Source: Dryocosmus kuriphilus (Eukaryota; Arthropoda; Insecta; Hymenoptera; Cynipidae). Taken from it: a stretch of DNA of 64,000 nucleotides. Under the pieces are notes generated by a model. That model saw only the letters and a list, made by a program, of their open reading frames with translations, made no database searches and had not been told where the DNA came from. Below are positions 47,813 to 59,274 of this stretch, one piece after another (position 1 is the stretch's first letter; each line of letters starts with the position of its first letter). The stretch is taken from assembly GCA_038277395.1 (NCBI GenBank), contig CM076190.1, positions 126,262,197 to 126,326,196 on the forward strand, in the 5' to 3' direction. The translations under genes were made by a program, and so were the position numbers.

Positions 47813-50800
47813 ATTATTATTATTATTATTATTATGTAGCTTTGCGAACTCGGAAGTTCATTGCCTCAGCTACCCAGAACCGCCACGCATCTCTATCCTG
47901 TGCATCTTCCAACCAGTTTAAATAATCATGTCCTAGCTCTTTTAGATCATCCCTTACGTTTTTCTCCCATCTGTTTCTCGGTCTGCCTAGAGGTCTCTTA
48001 CTAATCGGTTTCCCTCTCAAAACTTGCGCCACTGTTCTTTCGTTGCCCATTCTTGCAGCATGTCCCGCCCAGTTTAATTTCCGCGCTTTCATTACTCTAT
48101 TAATGTTTACTGACCCGTAGAGTGCATGCAGCTCATCATTATGCATTTTTCTCCATTCACCAGTCTCTTCGTCCCTTTTGGGACCATAGATTTTTCGAAG
48201 TACTTTATTTTCGAATAATCTAAACCTGTTCTCCTCTCCTTTCGTCAGCGCCCACGTTTCGCACCCGTACATGACGATCGGCATTATTATCGTTTTGTAA
48301 ATTCTTACTTTGATGTTTCTAGATAGCGATCGCGATTTTAGTAATGTATTTGCTGCATAGTAGCACCGATTGTCAGCGTGCAGCCGCCTGTTGATTTCCG
48401 CTTTAATGTTATCGTCGCTAATTATAGTAGTCCCGAGGTATTTAAACTCATTAACTCTTTCAAATTTCATATTTCCGGCCATTAGATCCCCCTCTTTATT
48501 GCTTTGTCCTGATCTGTCGACGATCAAATATTTTGTCTTCGATTCGCTAACTTCTAAACCTATTTCCTTGGCTTTTGTGATCAAGATTTCCGCATTTTTA
48601 GCTGCCGTTTCTCTATCATCCCCGAGTAAGTCGAGATCATCTGCATATCCCAGAATTTGTATTATCCCATTGAGGGTAGCACCGGACGGATTCGTTTGTA
48701 CTTCTCTGACCACGTATTCTAAAACTAAGTTGAAAAGGATGCACGAAAGCGCATCGCCCTGTTTCAGGCCATCGCGGATCAAAAACTCTTCAGAATAAAC
48801 TTCCATTTACGCGTATCCTACCCCTACTGCCGCTTAAGCAAACTTCAATAAGTCTAACCAATTTCCTTGGTACGCCCAAGAACTCCAGAATCCAGTACAT
48901 TCGTGCGCGTATAATAGAGTCGTAAGCTTTTTTGAAGTCGATAAAAAGCTGATGTATTGCTTCATTAAATTCCCATTTCTTTTCTAACAGTTGTCTAATT
49001 GTAAACATTTGATCGCTTGTAGAACAGTTTCGGCGGAATCCACACTGATAATCCCCAATGATTTCCTCAGCAAAAGGCGTTAGTCTACTTAAGATTACAT
49101 TGGTCAGGATCTTATAGCACGAAGGCACAAGTGAAATTCCCCGATAATTGTTACAGCTCGTTTTATCGCCTTTTTTAAAAATGGGTATAATGATAGAGGT
49201 ATTCCATTCCTCCGGTATGCGTTCTGTTTTCCAGATTGCGCGTATTAATTTACAAATTTGGCTTGTGAGGCGAGGGCCCCCATTTTTTATCAGTTCTGAC
49301 GGTAGGTCGTCAATGCCCGCGGCTTTGTTATTTTTCAACTTCTTTATGGCCATTTCTATTTCTTTATCAGTAGGCTCATCAATTAGTAGATCAGCAGTGT
49401 GGATTTCACTGAGATTAACTTCAACGAGGGCTTCGCGTACGTTCAATAGCTTATCAAAATAGTTTTTCCATAAATTTAGTCTTTCTGTTGAATTAGCTAC
49501 TAGATTGCCATTTTCGTCCCTCATTACTTCCGTTCTACTTTGAAAGCCTTTTCTTATAAAATTGATTCCCCAGTACATCTCACGCGGGTTATTTTGCTTA
49601 TTATGCGTGTCTATTAGTAGTATTTTATTCTTCTCCCACTCCCTTTTCTTGGATCTGTAAAACCTATTTGTACTTTTACTAATCTCGAGATACTTCTTAT
49701 GTGTTTGAGCGCACTTATTTTGTAAACTAATTTCTTTGGCATTCGTTCGCTTTTTGAACCATAGTTTGCACTCTTCGTCGAACACGGTTTGCTTTTGTTT
49801 ACTTTCTTTAAACCTATAGTACTCCTCGCGGCTGTCTTTATCGCCTTTTTCATATTGCCCCACAGGGTTTCCGAATCCTCCTCACAATTATCGCTATCGT
49901 CTCCCTGTTTTTGAAGAGCGTCGAAACTATTAGAAATCTTTACTTGATAATTCAATATTTCTGTTGGCATTTTAAACTTATCTATATCGAAACGTACTGC
50001 TGGCGCTGGAGGGCTAGTTTTCTTATTTAACGCCAGTCTAGATCTTAGTTTCACTATCACGAGAAAGTGGTCTGAATTTAAATCCGCCCCCCTGTACGAT
50101 CTTACATCGAGAATGTTTGTATGACGTCTTCTGTCAATTAAAACGTGATCAATATGATTCTGTGTGATACCATCTGGTGATGTCCAGGTGGCCTTATGTA
50201 TATTTTTATGCTTGAAATATGTGCTTTTAACAACGAGGTTCTTTGAAGCAGCAAAGTTTATTACTCTAGTCCCATTATCATTACTGACGGCATGCAAGCT
50301 TTCTGACCCTATTGTAGGCCTATACATCGGTTCTTTTCCAATTTTCGCGTTGAAGTCTCCCAATACTATTTTTGCGTCAAACTTCGAGAACTTGTCAAAA
50401 ACTTGTTCGATTGTTTCGTAAAAAAGATCTTTAGTATCTTCGTCTTTGTCCTCGGTAGGGCAGTGCACGTTAATTAGCACCTGTTTGCAGAAATTACCCT
50501 TTAGTACAATATATGATAGCCGGTCGTTAATGAATTGCATATCGAAAACCGCTTGCGAAATTCGTTTATTAATAAGAAACCCGGTCCCCAGTTTGCGCCC
50601 TTTAGCTCCCCCATAGTGAAAAGTGTAGTTCTCCTTGGAGATTGATTCATACTCGCCAGGCCAGCAGGTTTCTTGAAGTGCTATTATATCAATGTCGTAT
50701 CTCTTTTCTTTCTCAATGAATTCGCTAAATCCGCCAGTATTTAGACTACGCGCGTTCAGAGTTCCCGTCTTAAGGTAATTTATTGTAGTTGTTCGTTTTT

Positions 50801-51424
50801 GGAAGTTAGCCATGATAGTTTTAAGAAAGTCCGCACGTTATGGATCCTGTTCCGATCGCAGGTGAGTCCGCCGTCCCAGGAGTGATAACCCCCATACCTC
50901 CCTAGGTCTAAATATGGGAGCTTTCCGACTTTGACAAGGACCGTGTCAACTTGTCGTCAGACACATTACGGCTTCATCCTCGTATCCTAACGTCCCCCTG
51001 CAAGGCAGTGCGCCACACTGGCATCAATACCACGTTGACCCTACAGGCGAATCATTCCACACATCCCTTGCGGGCAGTGTCATCGCTGTGGTGTCCAATG
51101 GGGCAGCAGGATTTTCCCCTTACAAGATTTTTAGTTTTGGTTCGGGTAGTGTTTCTAGGTGGATACACTCTGAGCCTCGGCCTGGTAGAACCCAGCTATT
51201 GCGTATGGACGCGAAAGGGTGAATCCCCCCAAACCATGGCCGTCGTGTACCTATTTTTTACCAATGTGGGTTCACCACACCCACGACTGGTTCCTATCGG
51301 CTGTCCGCGACTGCTTATTCTTGTATTCACAGTTAACCTCGGAAGCTGTTCAACCTCAGGGGCCGTTCCTCTATCCGCAACCTGAGGACGCGCTGCTTAG
51401 TGGTGATAGGGACCCACCAAGCAG
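47813..51424 (-). mobile_element. RTE-clade LINE, full length
   Basis: A 14-bp exact target duplication, ACTTTATGGATATT, flanks it (47,799-47,812 and 51,425-51,438). The 3' end is an ATT microsatellite (47,811-47,835), typical of RTE. At 3,612 bp it has a 5' leader of about 0.6 kb followed by endonuclease and reverse transcriptase. It lies inside the MULE and so is the youngest of the three nested elements. Confidence 0.92.
47832..50813 (-). pseudogene. RTE endonuclease-reverse transcriptase, two frameshifts
   Basis: The protein starts at 50,813 (MANFQKRTTTINYLKTGTLN). The apurinic-type endonuclease shows ALQETCWPGEYE, VLGDFNAKIG, DGITQNHIDHVLI and LNSDHFLV, containing the catalytic N, E, D and H residues. 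The RT domain has NNKAAGIDDLPSELIK, NNYRGISLVPSCYKIL, DFKKAYDSI, LKQGDALSCILFN and the catalytic GYADDLDLL, followed by the C-terminal region with CETWALTKGEENRFR. Frames change near 49,800 and near 48,800; otherwise the product is intact, indicating a recent insertion. It would nick target DNA and reverse transcribe its own RNA there. Confidence 0.93.
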
Positions 51425-51438
51425 ACTTTATGGATATT

Positions 51439-52870
51439 CTTATAATTAATCGATATTTGTAAATTTTAATGCTTATAAAACAAATAAAATTTCGCATACA
51501 ACGCTGGGGGGGGGGGGGGGGATCGAACGATTTCCACGATGAACTCTTTCATACACGAAGATGTTACGGTGGCCTTCGATGGGCCTTCGGTTCTACGTAT
51601 TTGACTGTAACTTTATATCTTCGGCATTCGTTTCAAATGTATATTTATTTATTTAAAGCATAATCTAGAAGTAAGTTACTAAGAAAAATTATTTCTTAAA
51701 TGTATTCATTTCCTTGTATAAAGCAAATGAATATTATATTAAAAGGTATATTCACTCGGATCACGCATCAAGAAGTATTCATTAACATTTCGATTAACTA
51801 TATGATGGATCCAAATACTTTCTTCAAGTTACAAAAAAATACTTGTAATTAAACAGAATAATTCAATCGTTATTTACATGAACTACACAAGTTTCGAGAT
51901 AAGTTCTTGATCCAAGTGTTAAAAATAAGGTTAAATAAAAAGGAAGACATCAGGTCTGTTAAAAATGATTCTGCATGCTTTGAATGATAAAACTAGCTGT
52001 GAACTCAATCTCGGGTGTATTATTTGAGTATATTTATTTTTTTTTGTGTTCATTCAATGAACACTTTGCTTCCTATGGAACCAAATGTGATTTTTGAAAA
52101 CTATATATAGCCATAACTTTGTTCTTTTTCAATGAAATGCATTAATCTTATAGGTCAGACGACTCGTCTCGATGCAAGGAATCTTTATTTTCCTTACATC
52201 AGATCTAAATTTTGCTTATTTCAGAAGTTATAGTGGAAAAATTAATTTTTGAGAATACAATTAACCATAACTTTGTCATTTTTCAATGATGCATTAATAT
52301 TATAGGTCAATCGAATCGTCTCGCTGCAAGGAATCTTCATTTTCCTTACATTAGCTTTAAATTTTGAATATTTAAAAAGTTGTAGTGGAAAAATGACTTT
52401 TACGAAAATTATAAAAGCACAAAAAACTTGTAAAATTAAATATTTTGGTAAACTCTTGTAAAAAAATTCAACTTGATACATAGCGAAATAAGTATGGCTT
52501 TCATCAATTTATCTTTACGCGTTCTAAAGATATTGCTGGATCGCTAAAAGCGTGACACACACACACACACACACACGCACATCAGGACAATTTTTCACGA
52601 CATCATATTAGATATATTCCACTTAAAATTTCTTGAAAAAAACCTTTTTTTGGTAACTGGGTTTTTGTCACCAACACAAAGCTTCCTCCATGAGGAAGCA
52701 AAAAAGGATCCACATTAGAGTGGACAAACGGAATTCCTTATTATGACATTGATTAATGGACAATACTGTCAATACTAAAAGAAAAATACTGTACCAGTAC
52801 CGTGCCAGTACTGTGGCGACACGTAACGTTACAAATATGTCAATTGATTGCCATCTCTAAAGGGCAGTAC
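51439..52870. other. MULE interior between RTE and right inverted repeat
   Basis: No gene. It contains a 16-G run (51,505-51,521), two tandem copies of an about 160-bp unit at 52,093-52,400 (CATAACTTTGTNNTTTTTCA, TGCAAGGAATCTTNATTTTC) and a CA microsatellite at 52,557-52,578. Confidence 0.5.
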
Positions 52871-52879
52871 CGGTCCAGT

Positions 52880-53473
52880 ATTTTACCAGTATTTTGCAAT
52901 GTTGCTATCTTTCGGCAACAAATTAGCAACAAAATAGGCCACAAGTTCCGGTTCGATATCTCTTTTCGTCCTCGAGATAGCACTTTGGTGCTGCCGTAGC
53001 TTAATACCACGATGCGGGGGCTGAGTTCGAGACTTAGGGGTTGGTTGCGGAGTTGGGGTTTGTTGCTATCTTTCAGCAACAAATTAGCAACAAAATATGG
53101 CACAAGTTCCGGTTCGATATCTCTTTTCGTCCCCGAGATAGCACTTTGGTGCTGCCGTAGCTTAATACCACGATGCGGGGGGTGAGTTCGAGACTTAGGG
53201 GTTGGTTGCGGGGTTGGGGTTTGTTGCTATCTTTCAGCAACAAATTAGCAACAAAATATGCCACAACACCCGCTTCGATAGCTCTTTCCGTTCCCGAGAT
53301 AGGCTGTGTGGCTGCCGTAGCTTAATATTACGGTACGGGGCAACACGTTTCTCGGAAACGGCATGAGCGACAAAATTATTTTTTGCGTAACAAATTAGCA
53401 ACAAAATAGCAACAAATTATGAGACTAGTCCGGACCCTGTCCTCTAAAACTGCTGCCGCAAATTAATATACGT
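52880..53473. repeat. MULE right terminal inverted repeat with 160-bp subunits
   Basis: Inverted partner of the left arm, with one more full 160-bp unit. GCTGCCGTAGCTTAATA occurs at about 52,992, 53,153 and 53,312, plus the tip version at 53,450. Short minus-strand open frames across it are repeat artefacts. Confidence 0.85.
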
Positions 53474-53482
53474 GATAACGAG
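53474..53482. repeat. MULE target site duplication, right copy
   Basis: GATAACGAG, identical to 37,711-37,719. Confidence 0.9.
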
Positions 53483-54370
53483 AGTCGAAGTAAAAGCGAT
53501 TAATTTACATGGAGGAATCCATGGTGAAACTCTTGATAATATTATTCTCGGACAGTTGCCGGTTTTGTCAAAAACAGAGCCATCAATGGAAGTAGATTAC
53601 TTAATCCATGCAATTTTTAAAATTACAAGATTAATTTCTTATCCATTTATGTCGATGGAACACAACATCTACCCTCGAAATCCTTGCAAACAGATTTTTC
53701 TCAAAAGAAACTCTACGTTGACGCTTATCAAACTTTCTTCTCTGGAACAGATATTCACTTTCTTAATGAGGGCAATGACGTTGATAGAAGTGATTACGCG
53801 GATGGTTGTTGCCTTTTTGCTCTTGATCTTAGCCCCGATCTTTATGAAAATTGTTATTCCCACTGGGATCTCGTAAAGCATGGAGCCTTCGAATTGAGGT
53901 GCGTTTTAAAGAACCACTCACAAATACTGTCAATTGCATTGTGTACGCAGAATATGATAAAGTTCTGGAAATAGACTCGTCTAGACAAGTTATTGTTGAT
54001 TTTGGAGAATAATAAATCATTTTTACCACCGTCTTCATTTCTCAGAGTTTTAGCTATCTGTTAGCTAATCTGTGTTTACTTACGACAGGTTCGGACAGGT
54101 TGTGAATAGTTTCTTCCGGTCTCGTCGTTATCTAACGAGAGCGCACCTGTGTAAACATTGAAAAAGAATGAGAGAAAATCTGTCACATGTCTCGTTCTAA
54201 AGTATGTACCTTTTTGAAAAACGGGAGTCATATTTTATTTAATCGAGTGTGCTCTCAGATCTCGATCGTTTCATTACGCTCCCTCTCGTTTGAGCGCGAT
54301 GCACGATTCTTTGGCACCACCATTTTCTTCCTTCTCATCATAAAAACTTTTTTTATTGTGTGAAAATATT

Positions 54371-54982
54371 ATGGACTACGCGATTGACATTGAAGGGTTT
54401 CGTGACCTTGCAAATCAGTTTATTACAAAAGAAGTGGCTTTAATAGCGCTGAATTATAATTTTCTCGGTCATTGGATAACTGCCGCATCTTACCCATTCT
54501 CGAATCTTGATGACGGTGCGAGGCAGCAAAATAATTGGTTCACTTGTTATTTTCACGGTATCGTGTGGTTTGAGGGAGACACACCAGTGAATCATCTGAA
54601 CTCTAATCTTCGTGATGTCGCAAAAACCGTAGGTCAAATTTATACTCGTGGTCGAGAAAAAGCTGCATTTTTGCAAAACATCATGAGTAGACAGATTACT
54701 AACCTGGAGGAGTTAACCTGTCCTGGATTTAAAAAACTGGAAGCCGGCCAAGACTAATGCTTCCATCACGGTGTGAAAAAAGGAAAGTATTTTACGTGTG
54801 CTCTTAATAACGCATCTAAGTTGAAAACATGGCTTCAAAAACAACAAAAAGAAGAATCATCGATTCACTGTGTCTCTCGCTCTACTCAGAGTGCACAGAA
54901 AAAAATAACTGCTCTAGCCTTAACGAGATTGCGATGGTTGTTGCATCAAGGAGTATCCCGAATAATATACATTTTTCTGTGA
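54371..54982 (+). pseudogene. Conserved Polinton protein of unknown function, internal stop
   Basis: Begins MDYAIDIEGFRDLANQFITK and continues with NNWFTCYFHGIVWFEG and IYTRGREKAAFL. A TAA at 54,755 interrupts the frame, which then continues in the same frame with CFHHGVKKGKYFTCALNN to 54,982. The pattern (D-x-GF near the start, KE, W, a GxEK motif, then C and HH) recalls proteins seen in insect mobile elements. It might be a nuclease-like fold, but I cannot name the family. It lies between capsid and protease genes. Confidence 0.5.
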
Positions 54983-55039
54983 AAAACATTAATCAAACTG
55001 CTACTGACGCATCTAACGTACTACCAGATTTGTCTCAGC

Positions 55040-55495
55040 TTGGCATTTCTAGAAACAGAGATGGACAGTCTTCGGATACTTCGAACGCTTCAAGTAATAC
55101 CGGGTCATACAACAGGTGTATTTCCCGCGGATCGGATACCGAGGGTGTGGATGAGATCGGCTGCTTTAATTTTCAACCCCGATCCACATAATAAAAAAGG
55201 ATCGCATTGGGTTGCCGTATATATTGACAAAATTGGACGCGGAGCATACTTTAATAGCTACGGGTTACCGCCTGTTATACTTGAACATATTTGTCGTTAG
55301 AAAGTTAGAAAGTTCCTCTTCGGACACGTGTGGCCAGTTTTGTATTATGTTCATTTATCATATGTGCAGTGGTTTTTCTTTGCATAATTTTACCAAACTT
55401 TTTACCAAAAATCTGGTAGAAAATAATCACATTGCTGCGAATTTTTATAAAATGATTTTAAAAATACATATAATTAAGTCGCCTGCTTTGCACTA
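55040..55495 (+). pseudogene. Polinton adenain-like cysteine protease, frameshifted
   Basis: The frame starting at 55,040 (MDSLRILRTLQVI) has the protease layout: GVFPADRIPRV, the catalytic histidine in GSHWVAVYID, then YFNSYGLPP, where the usual acidic residue is asparagine. After a break near 55,300 another frame carries the catalytic cysteine in SSDTCGQFC. The stretch between the two is shorter than in relatives, so some 10-20 residues are probably lost. Proteases of this group cleave capsid and core precursors in virion maturation. Confidence 0.8.
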
Positions 55496-55689
55496 ATCTA
55501 AAGATAGTTTTCAAGGTGGTAATCATGGTAAGCGAGCATTTAATTCACTTGAAGCCTGTGTTCAGCCTTGCTCTTCTCAACTTGGTAGTTTATATCTAGT
55601 ATAGTTACTTACCTTTGATACTGCGCGCTATGTTAATTTTTATGAATTTTTTAAAATGTATTTTTGCAATATGTGTTTATTAATATCGA

Positions 55690-56279
55690 TATATGTCTGT
55701 ATCTCTTCACGTCGCGTCACTAGTGTGTGTTTAGTTTAAGGCTTTAGAAAGTCCTCGTTTAAGAAGAATGAAACTGCGTGCTTTATATTTGACGAAATCA
55801 AACAATGTCCCAGTCTACGATGTGTAAAAAATGATAATAATAATGATCGCTAATTTTAAGGGAATGTATCTTTTAGTCTTAAGTTATTTTTAAATTTTTC
55901 TACTTACCACGAACCGGTTTTATTGGTATTAATTAGATGTAATTTTTGAAAAAAAATTGAATTTATTTACCCTCTTCTTTTTAGAAAATAAGCTTTTATT
56001 ATTTAACTTTGAAGGCGTGTATAATTAGAACGTCAACTCTTGACGTTAGAGCTTGAATCTTTTTCCAGACATTTTACTCCAGACAGTTATGTAAATAAAA
56101 ACTCATACACCTATGCAAACAAAGGGTTAGACTGCAGTTTTCAGTAATCGTGGGGGTGGGGGAAGGCGGGAGTTCGGGCCCATAGTTGCTCAACATAGCT
56201 GAGTGGCATGTATGAGTCACGGAAGAGGGGGGAGTGGGATGTACCGAGTGCTGGGGGAAGGTCGAGTGGTGGGGGGGAA
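55690..56279. repeat. Polinton right terminal inverted repeat
   Basis: Inverted partner of 23,013-23,600. It contains an extra stretch (56,090-56,130) absent from the left copy, so the arms have diverged by indels as well as substitutions. Confidence 0.85.
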
Positions 56280-57853
56280 TCTGCCCGGCGGCCCATAGTT
56301 GTACCTTTCTGCTTATAATGTCCTGCTTCAACTTTTCTAAACAAACTTTTCTAATATTTACTGATAATCTTGCAAAACCAATTGAAAATGGTTACTCGGA
56401 GATTTTCGATATCTGGGTCGGTAATCACAAATCTGCACTCAGAATTGTCAAATTCAAAATGGTGGATCCAATATGGCGGTGATGCTACCAATAATCTGGT
56501 ACTAGCATATATAAATCATATTCGGTGTGCTTTATTAGCGTGAGCCAAAAACGAGCAGGTTGCTTTCGGAAGTTAATAATGCCAACCTACTGGAGGCAGG
56601 AATGAGCTGGGCTGCCACTCAGCCACTTAATAGTAGATTAGTCACTTTTTTTCTTCAAATCAATCTTTAGTTACTCTTTTAAGATAAAGTCACTATAGTC
56701 ACTTTTTTAAAGTTATTACCCATTTTTTAAAAAGTTTCCACCCTTTTTAAAAAGTGCTCATCTTTTTCTATCGACTTAGCCGTTACCGTTTGAGCTGTTA
56801 CCGCCTGCAGGTCAATCGATACAACACCGCGCTTGGTATCAACACATAGGGCGAATTCTGATATTCAGTTGTTTTAGTTGTTCGTGCCTAGACGATTAGC
56901 AACGATTAGTTATTTTCGTGACTTATCTGGTTCATTATATTATGAAATTGTGAATTTAATAATAAACACGAATGAACAGGAGTTATCCACAGGTATGTAA
57001 AGTAAAATTAAATATGTATTTATACTAGAATCTTTCAATTTACGAATACACTTTGCTTTCTCCTAACCAGAAGCGAATGTTATTTCCCGAATCCCCCTCG
57101 ATTTTAAAATTTTTAACAATGGATTCTGTCCTCTTTCAAGAGTTATGGCTTGAAAATATGATTTAGTTAAAAATATAAGTTTAGAAAATGTTATTTCCTT
57201 AGTCCTTGAGAAACCAAAGTTAGGTTGGTTTTCGTGGTAACCCCCTATATTTCTAACTTATTTTCTCGGACAACAATATTTTTGTTCCATGGGAGCTTTT
57301 TTTACCATGCATGTAAAGTGATCGAATTTTTGGATGGAGATGGTTTTTTTCATACATAATTTTTTACATAAAATTCAGTGAAAGTGACAGGTGTTCTAAA
57401 AATTTATTTAACTTAAAAAATGTATTGTCTCAAAATACAAGACCTTACCCAGTAAGAAGGAGTTCATTGGAACGCATTGGAAAGTTTCAATGTGTTTTAA
57501 TTGCATTTTTGTCTGAATGCTCATTAATGCGCAAGGCGAAATGAAACGCGTTAAAGTGAAAACGTAAAACGAACAGCATTAAAAGGCATTGGCATGAATT
57601 TGAAGTTAATATAAGGGCATTTAATGGCATTGAAATTAAGAAAACTGATGGTAGTATATGTATGCTACATAACGGAATTAACATTTACGCGCCTCAATGC
57701 GAAACGGTGGAATTTACGAAATAATAATTTACGATTACAAAAGTATTTATTTTTAACCTTTTATTTCAAAACACATCGTATTATAATGCTTCTTGTTTTA
57801 TAGTACATAAATTGTTCTATTTTTGTACTGAACGAAGATTGTGATAGCCCTCC
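56280..57853. other. Flank of the Polinton, no gene recognised
   Basis: It starts with a second short copy of GCCCATAGTTG just outside the inverted repeat. At 56,640-56,780 there are repeated GTCACTTTTTT and TTTTTAAAAAGT phrases. Nothing coding is visible. Confidence 0.4.
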
Positions 57854-58063
57854 GTTTACACACTGGGTCTTTTAAGGCACAAACGATTTTCCAAACTGGA
57901 ATGGCTCGTCTTTGGGAAAAAATGGAAGTTGGGTGCCCCCCTCTACAAAATCTAGGTAGTAATAGGGTCAGGTCCTGTGAGTGGCGTTGCAGTTCGTCAG
58001 TTAACCTTTGAGGGATGCGCGGTGAAAGAGCGTACAGGGTCATAAAAGACCCAGTGTGTAAAC
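57854..58063. mobile_element. MITE, 210 bp
   Basis: The ends read GTTTACACACTGGGTCTTTTA and its exact inverted partner (58,043-58,063). The inside has no coding potential. No clear target duplication. The related phrase GTGTGTAAACGG appears twice at 58,482-58,540. Confidence 0.75.
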
Positions 58064-59274
58064 CGCGTTAGTGTTTTCACAAGTTAGTGAACATTAATTT
58101 TTTTGCTTTATTCTCTAAATATTGTGCAAAGTGAATGATTTTGAGTAAATTTTAGTATATTTGTACAATAAATATGCATCAACATTCAATAACCTGCTTT
58201 TTCTATGGAATTACCTGCATGAATCACTGTAAAATATTCTCATTTTTCAGGTCTTCAAATAATTCAACATTTTGAAGCAAAAATTTGTTGCAAAATTATG
58301 AAATTTTTAACAAGTATGGATTTTTTTCCATATTTTTCCTAAATTTCAATTTTTATTTTAAAAAGTTTTTAACGATTGACATTAGCAACAATTGGATCGT
58401 GTAGTAGACACTTCAAAATATAACTCTGAATTTTACCCGATTCTTTGAAAGTCAGAAACAATTGAAAAACTGACACCCATGTGTGTAAACGGAAGGTGGG
58501 AAAGAAAAGTGTGTAAACGGTTAAAAAAGCGATTAAAATTAATTTAAACAAACTTAGATGGATGTTATTTTTGGCATTTCAACATAATACTTCCTACTAC
58601 ATAGTAAAAACATTATTGTACTGAACGAACGGTGAAAGACTTAAATACTTAAAACTAATCTAAACAAAAATCACTGGATTTCTGGTATAGAATTATAATT
58701 AGAGAGCGGATTAGAGCCACTGTGAAGTTAGCTGCCGAGCGCCGCTCGGCTCTCACCCGACGAGAACCACGGCTAGACAATCATTTGTTTTTAATAATTT
58801 CGAATTGAAAACGTTTGAAATTAAAAAAAATTATGAAATGATCTTGAACTGAAAATATTCCAATTCGAAATATTGTAGACGGGTAAAATTTTGCAAAATG
58901 ACGATATTTTGAATGGAATGAAAAGGAATTGAACTTGTGTCATTTATGAATAAAAGAGTTTAAAATTGGATAATTTCAAATTGAAAATGATTTCACCTTT
59001 GTTTTCATCGTTCAAAATGGAAAAAGTTTCAATTATAAATCCTGTAAAACTGAATCGTCATAAAAAACTTTCAGAATTAAAACTAATCTTCGATGAAAAG
59101 ATGTATACTACAAAAACTTGAAACTTAAAAAAATCCGAACTTCGTAAAAAGAAAAAAAATTTAATCACGAAGAATAATTAGAAATAATAATAGAATAATA
59201 ATAGAATAATAGAAAAGTTCTCCTCTATTTTCTCGAAAATTAAAAGCTCTATGTTTTTTTTTTTTGCTTTTTAG
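58064..59274. other. Intergenic or intron upstream of the USP-like exons
   Basis: AT-rich. A short GC-rich palindrome (GCCGAGCGCCGCTCGGC, about 58,735-58,751) stands out. No earlier exon of the deubiquitinase was found here. Confidence 0.4.

Larger units (their letters stand above)
37720..53473 (-). mobile_element. Mutator-like (MULE) DNA transposon, 15.75 kb
   Basis: The element starts ACGTATATTAAGTTGCGGCA and ends with the near-perfect reverse complement, flanked by an identical 9-bp duplication. Inverted repeats are about 480 bp (left) and about 590 bp (right) and contain 160-bp tandem units. The interior carries a multi-exon transposase gene on the minus strand, a foldback element and a complete RTE retrotransposon. 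Without the RTE the element is about 12.1 kb. The close similarity of the two arms indicates an insertion younger than the Polinton it interrupts. Confidence 0.92.
37388..54012 (+). pseudogene. Polinton major capsid protein (hexon-like), split by the MULE
   Basis: The N-terminal part (37,388-37,719) starts MSFLHSHSSECLKTELDLF and contains LPPTQTSIE, the signature of the protein often annotated as F54H12.2-like in invertebrates, a double jelly-roll capsid protein. The C-terminal part (53,483-54,012) begins after the MULE and its target duplication and is in the same reading frame across the duplication. It frameshifts near 53,690, contains FFSGTDIHFLNEGND, shifts again near 53,930 and stops at 54,012. 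The two parts together code for about 285 residues, shorter than family members I know, so an internal stretch was probably lost before the MULE arrived. Confidence 0.85.
23013..56279. mobile_element. Polinton/Maverick (adintovirus-like) element
   Basis: Terminal inverted repeats of about 0.59 kb bound it (about 23,013-23,600 and 55,690-56,279). It contains the diagnostic Polinton gene set: protein-primed DNA polymerase B, retroviral-type integrase with chromodomain, packaging ATPase, adenain-like protease, and penton- and hexon-like capsid proteins. After subtracting the 15.75-kb MULE and the roughly 0.9-kb R1-like insert, the element is about 16.6 kb, normal for the family. Almost every gene carries frameshifts or stops, so it is an old inactive copy. 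The outer ends are not sharp and I could not confirm the usual 6-bp target duplication. Confidence 0.92.

Noticed and set aside
50951..51449. Plus-strand open frames near the RTE 5' end
   Set aside because: They are antisense to the RTE 5' leader and have no recognised motif.
52840..53264. Two similar minus-strand open frames
   Set aside because: They are the 160-bp subunits of the MULE inverted repeat; the similarity is due to tandem repetition and they have no start context.
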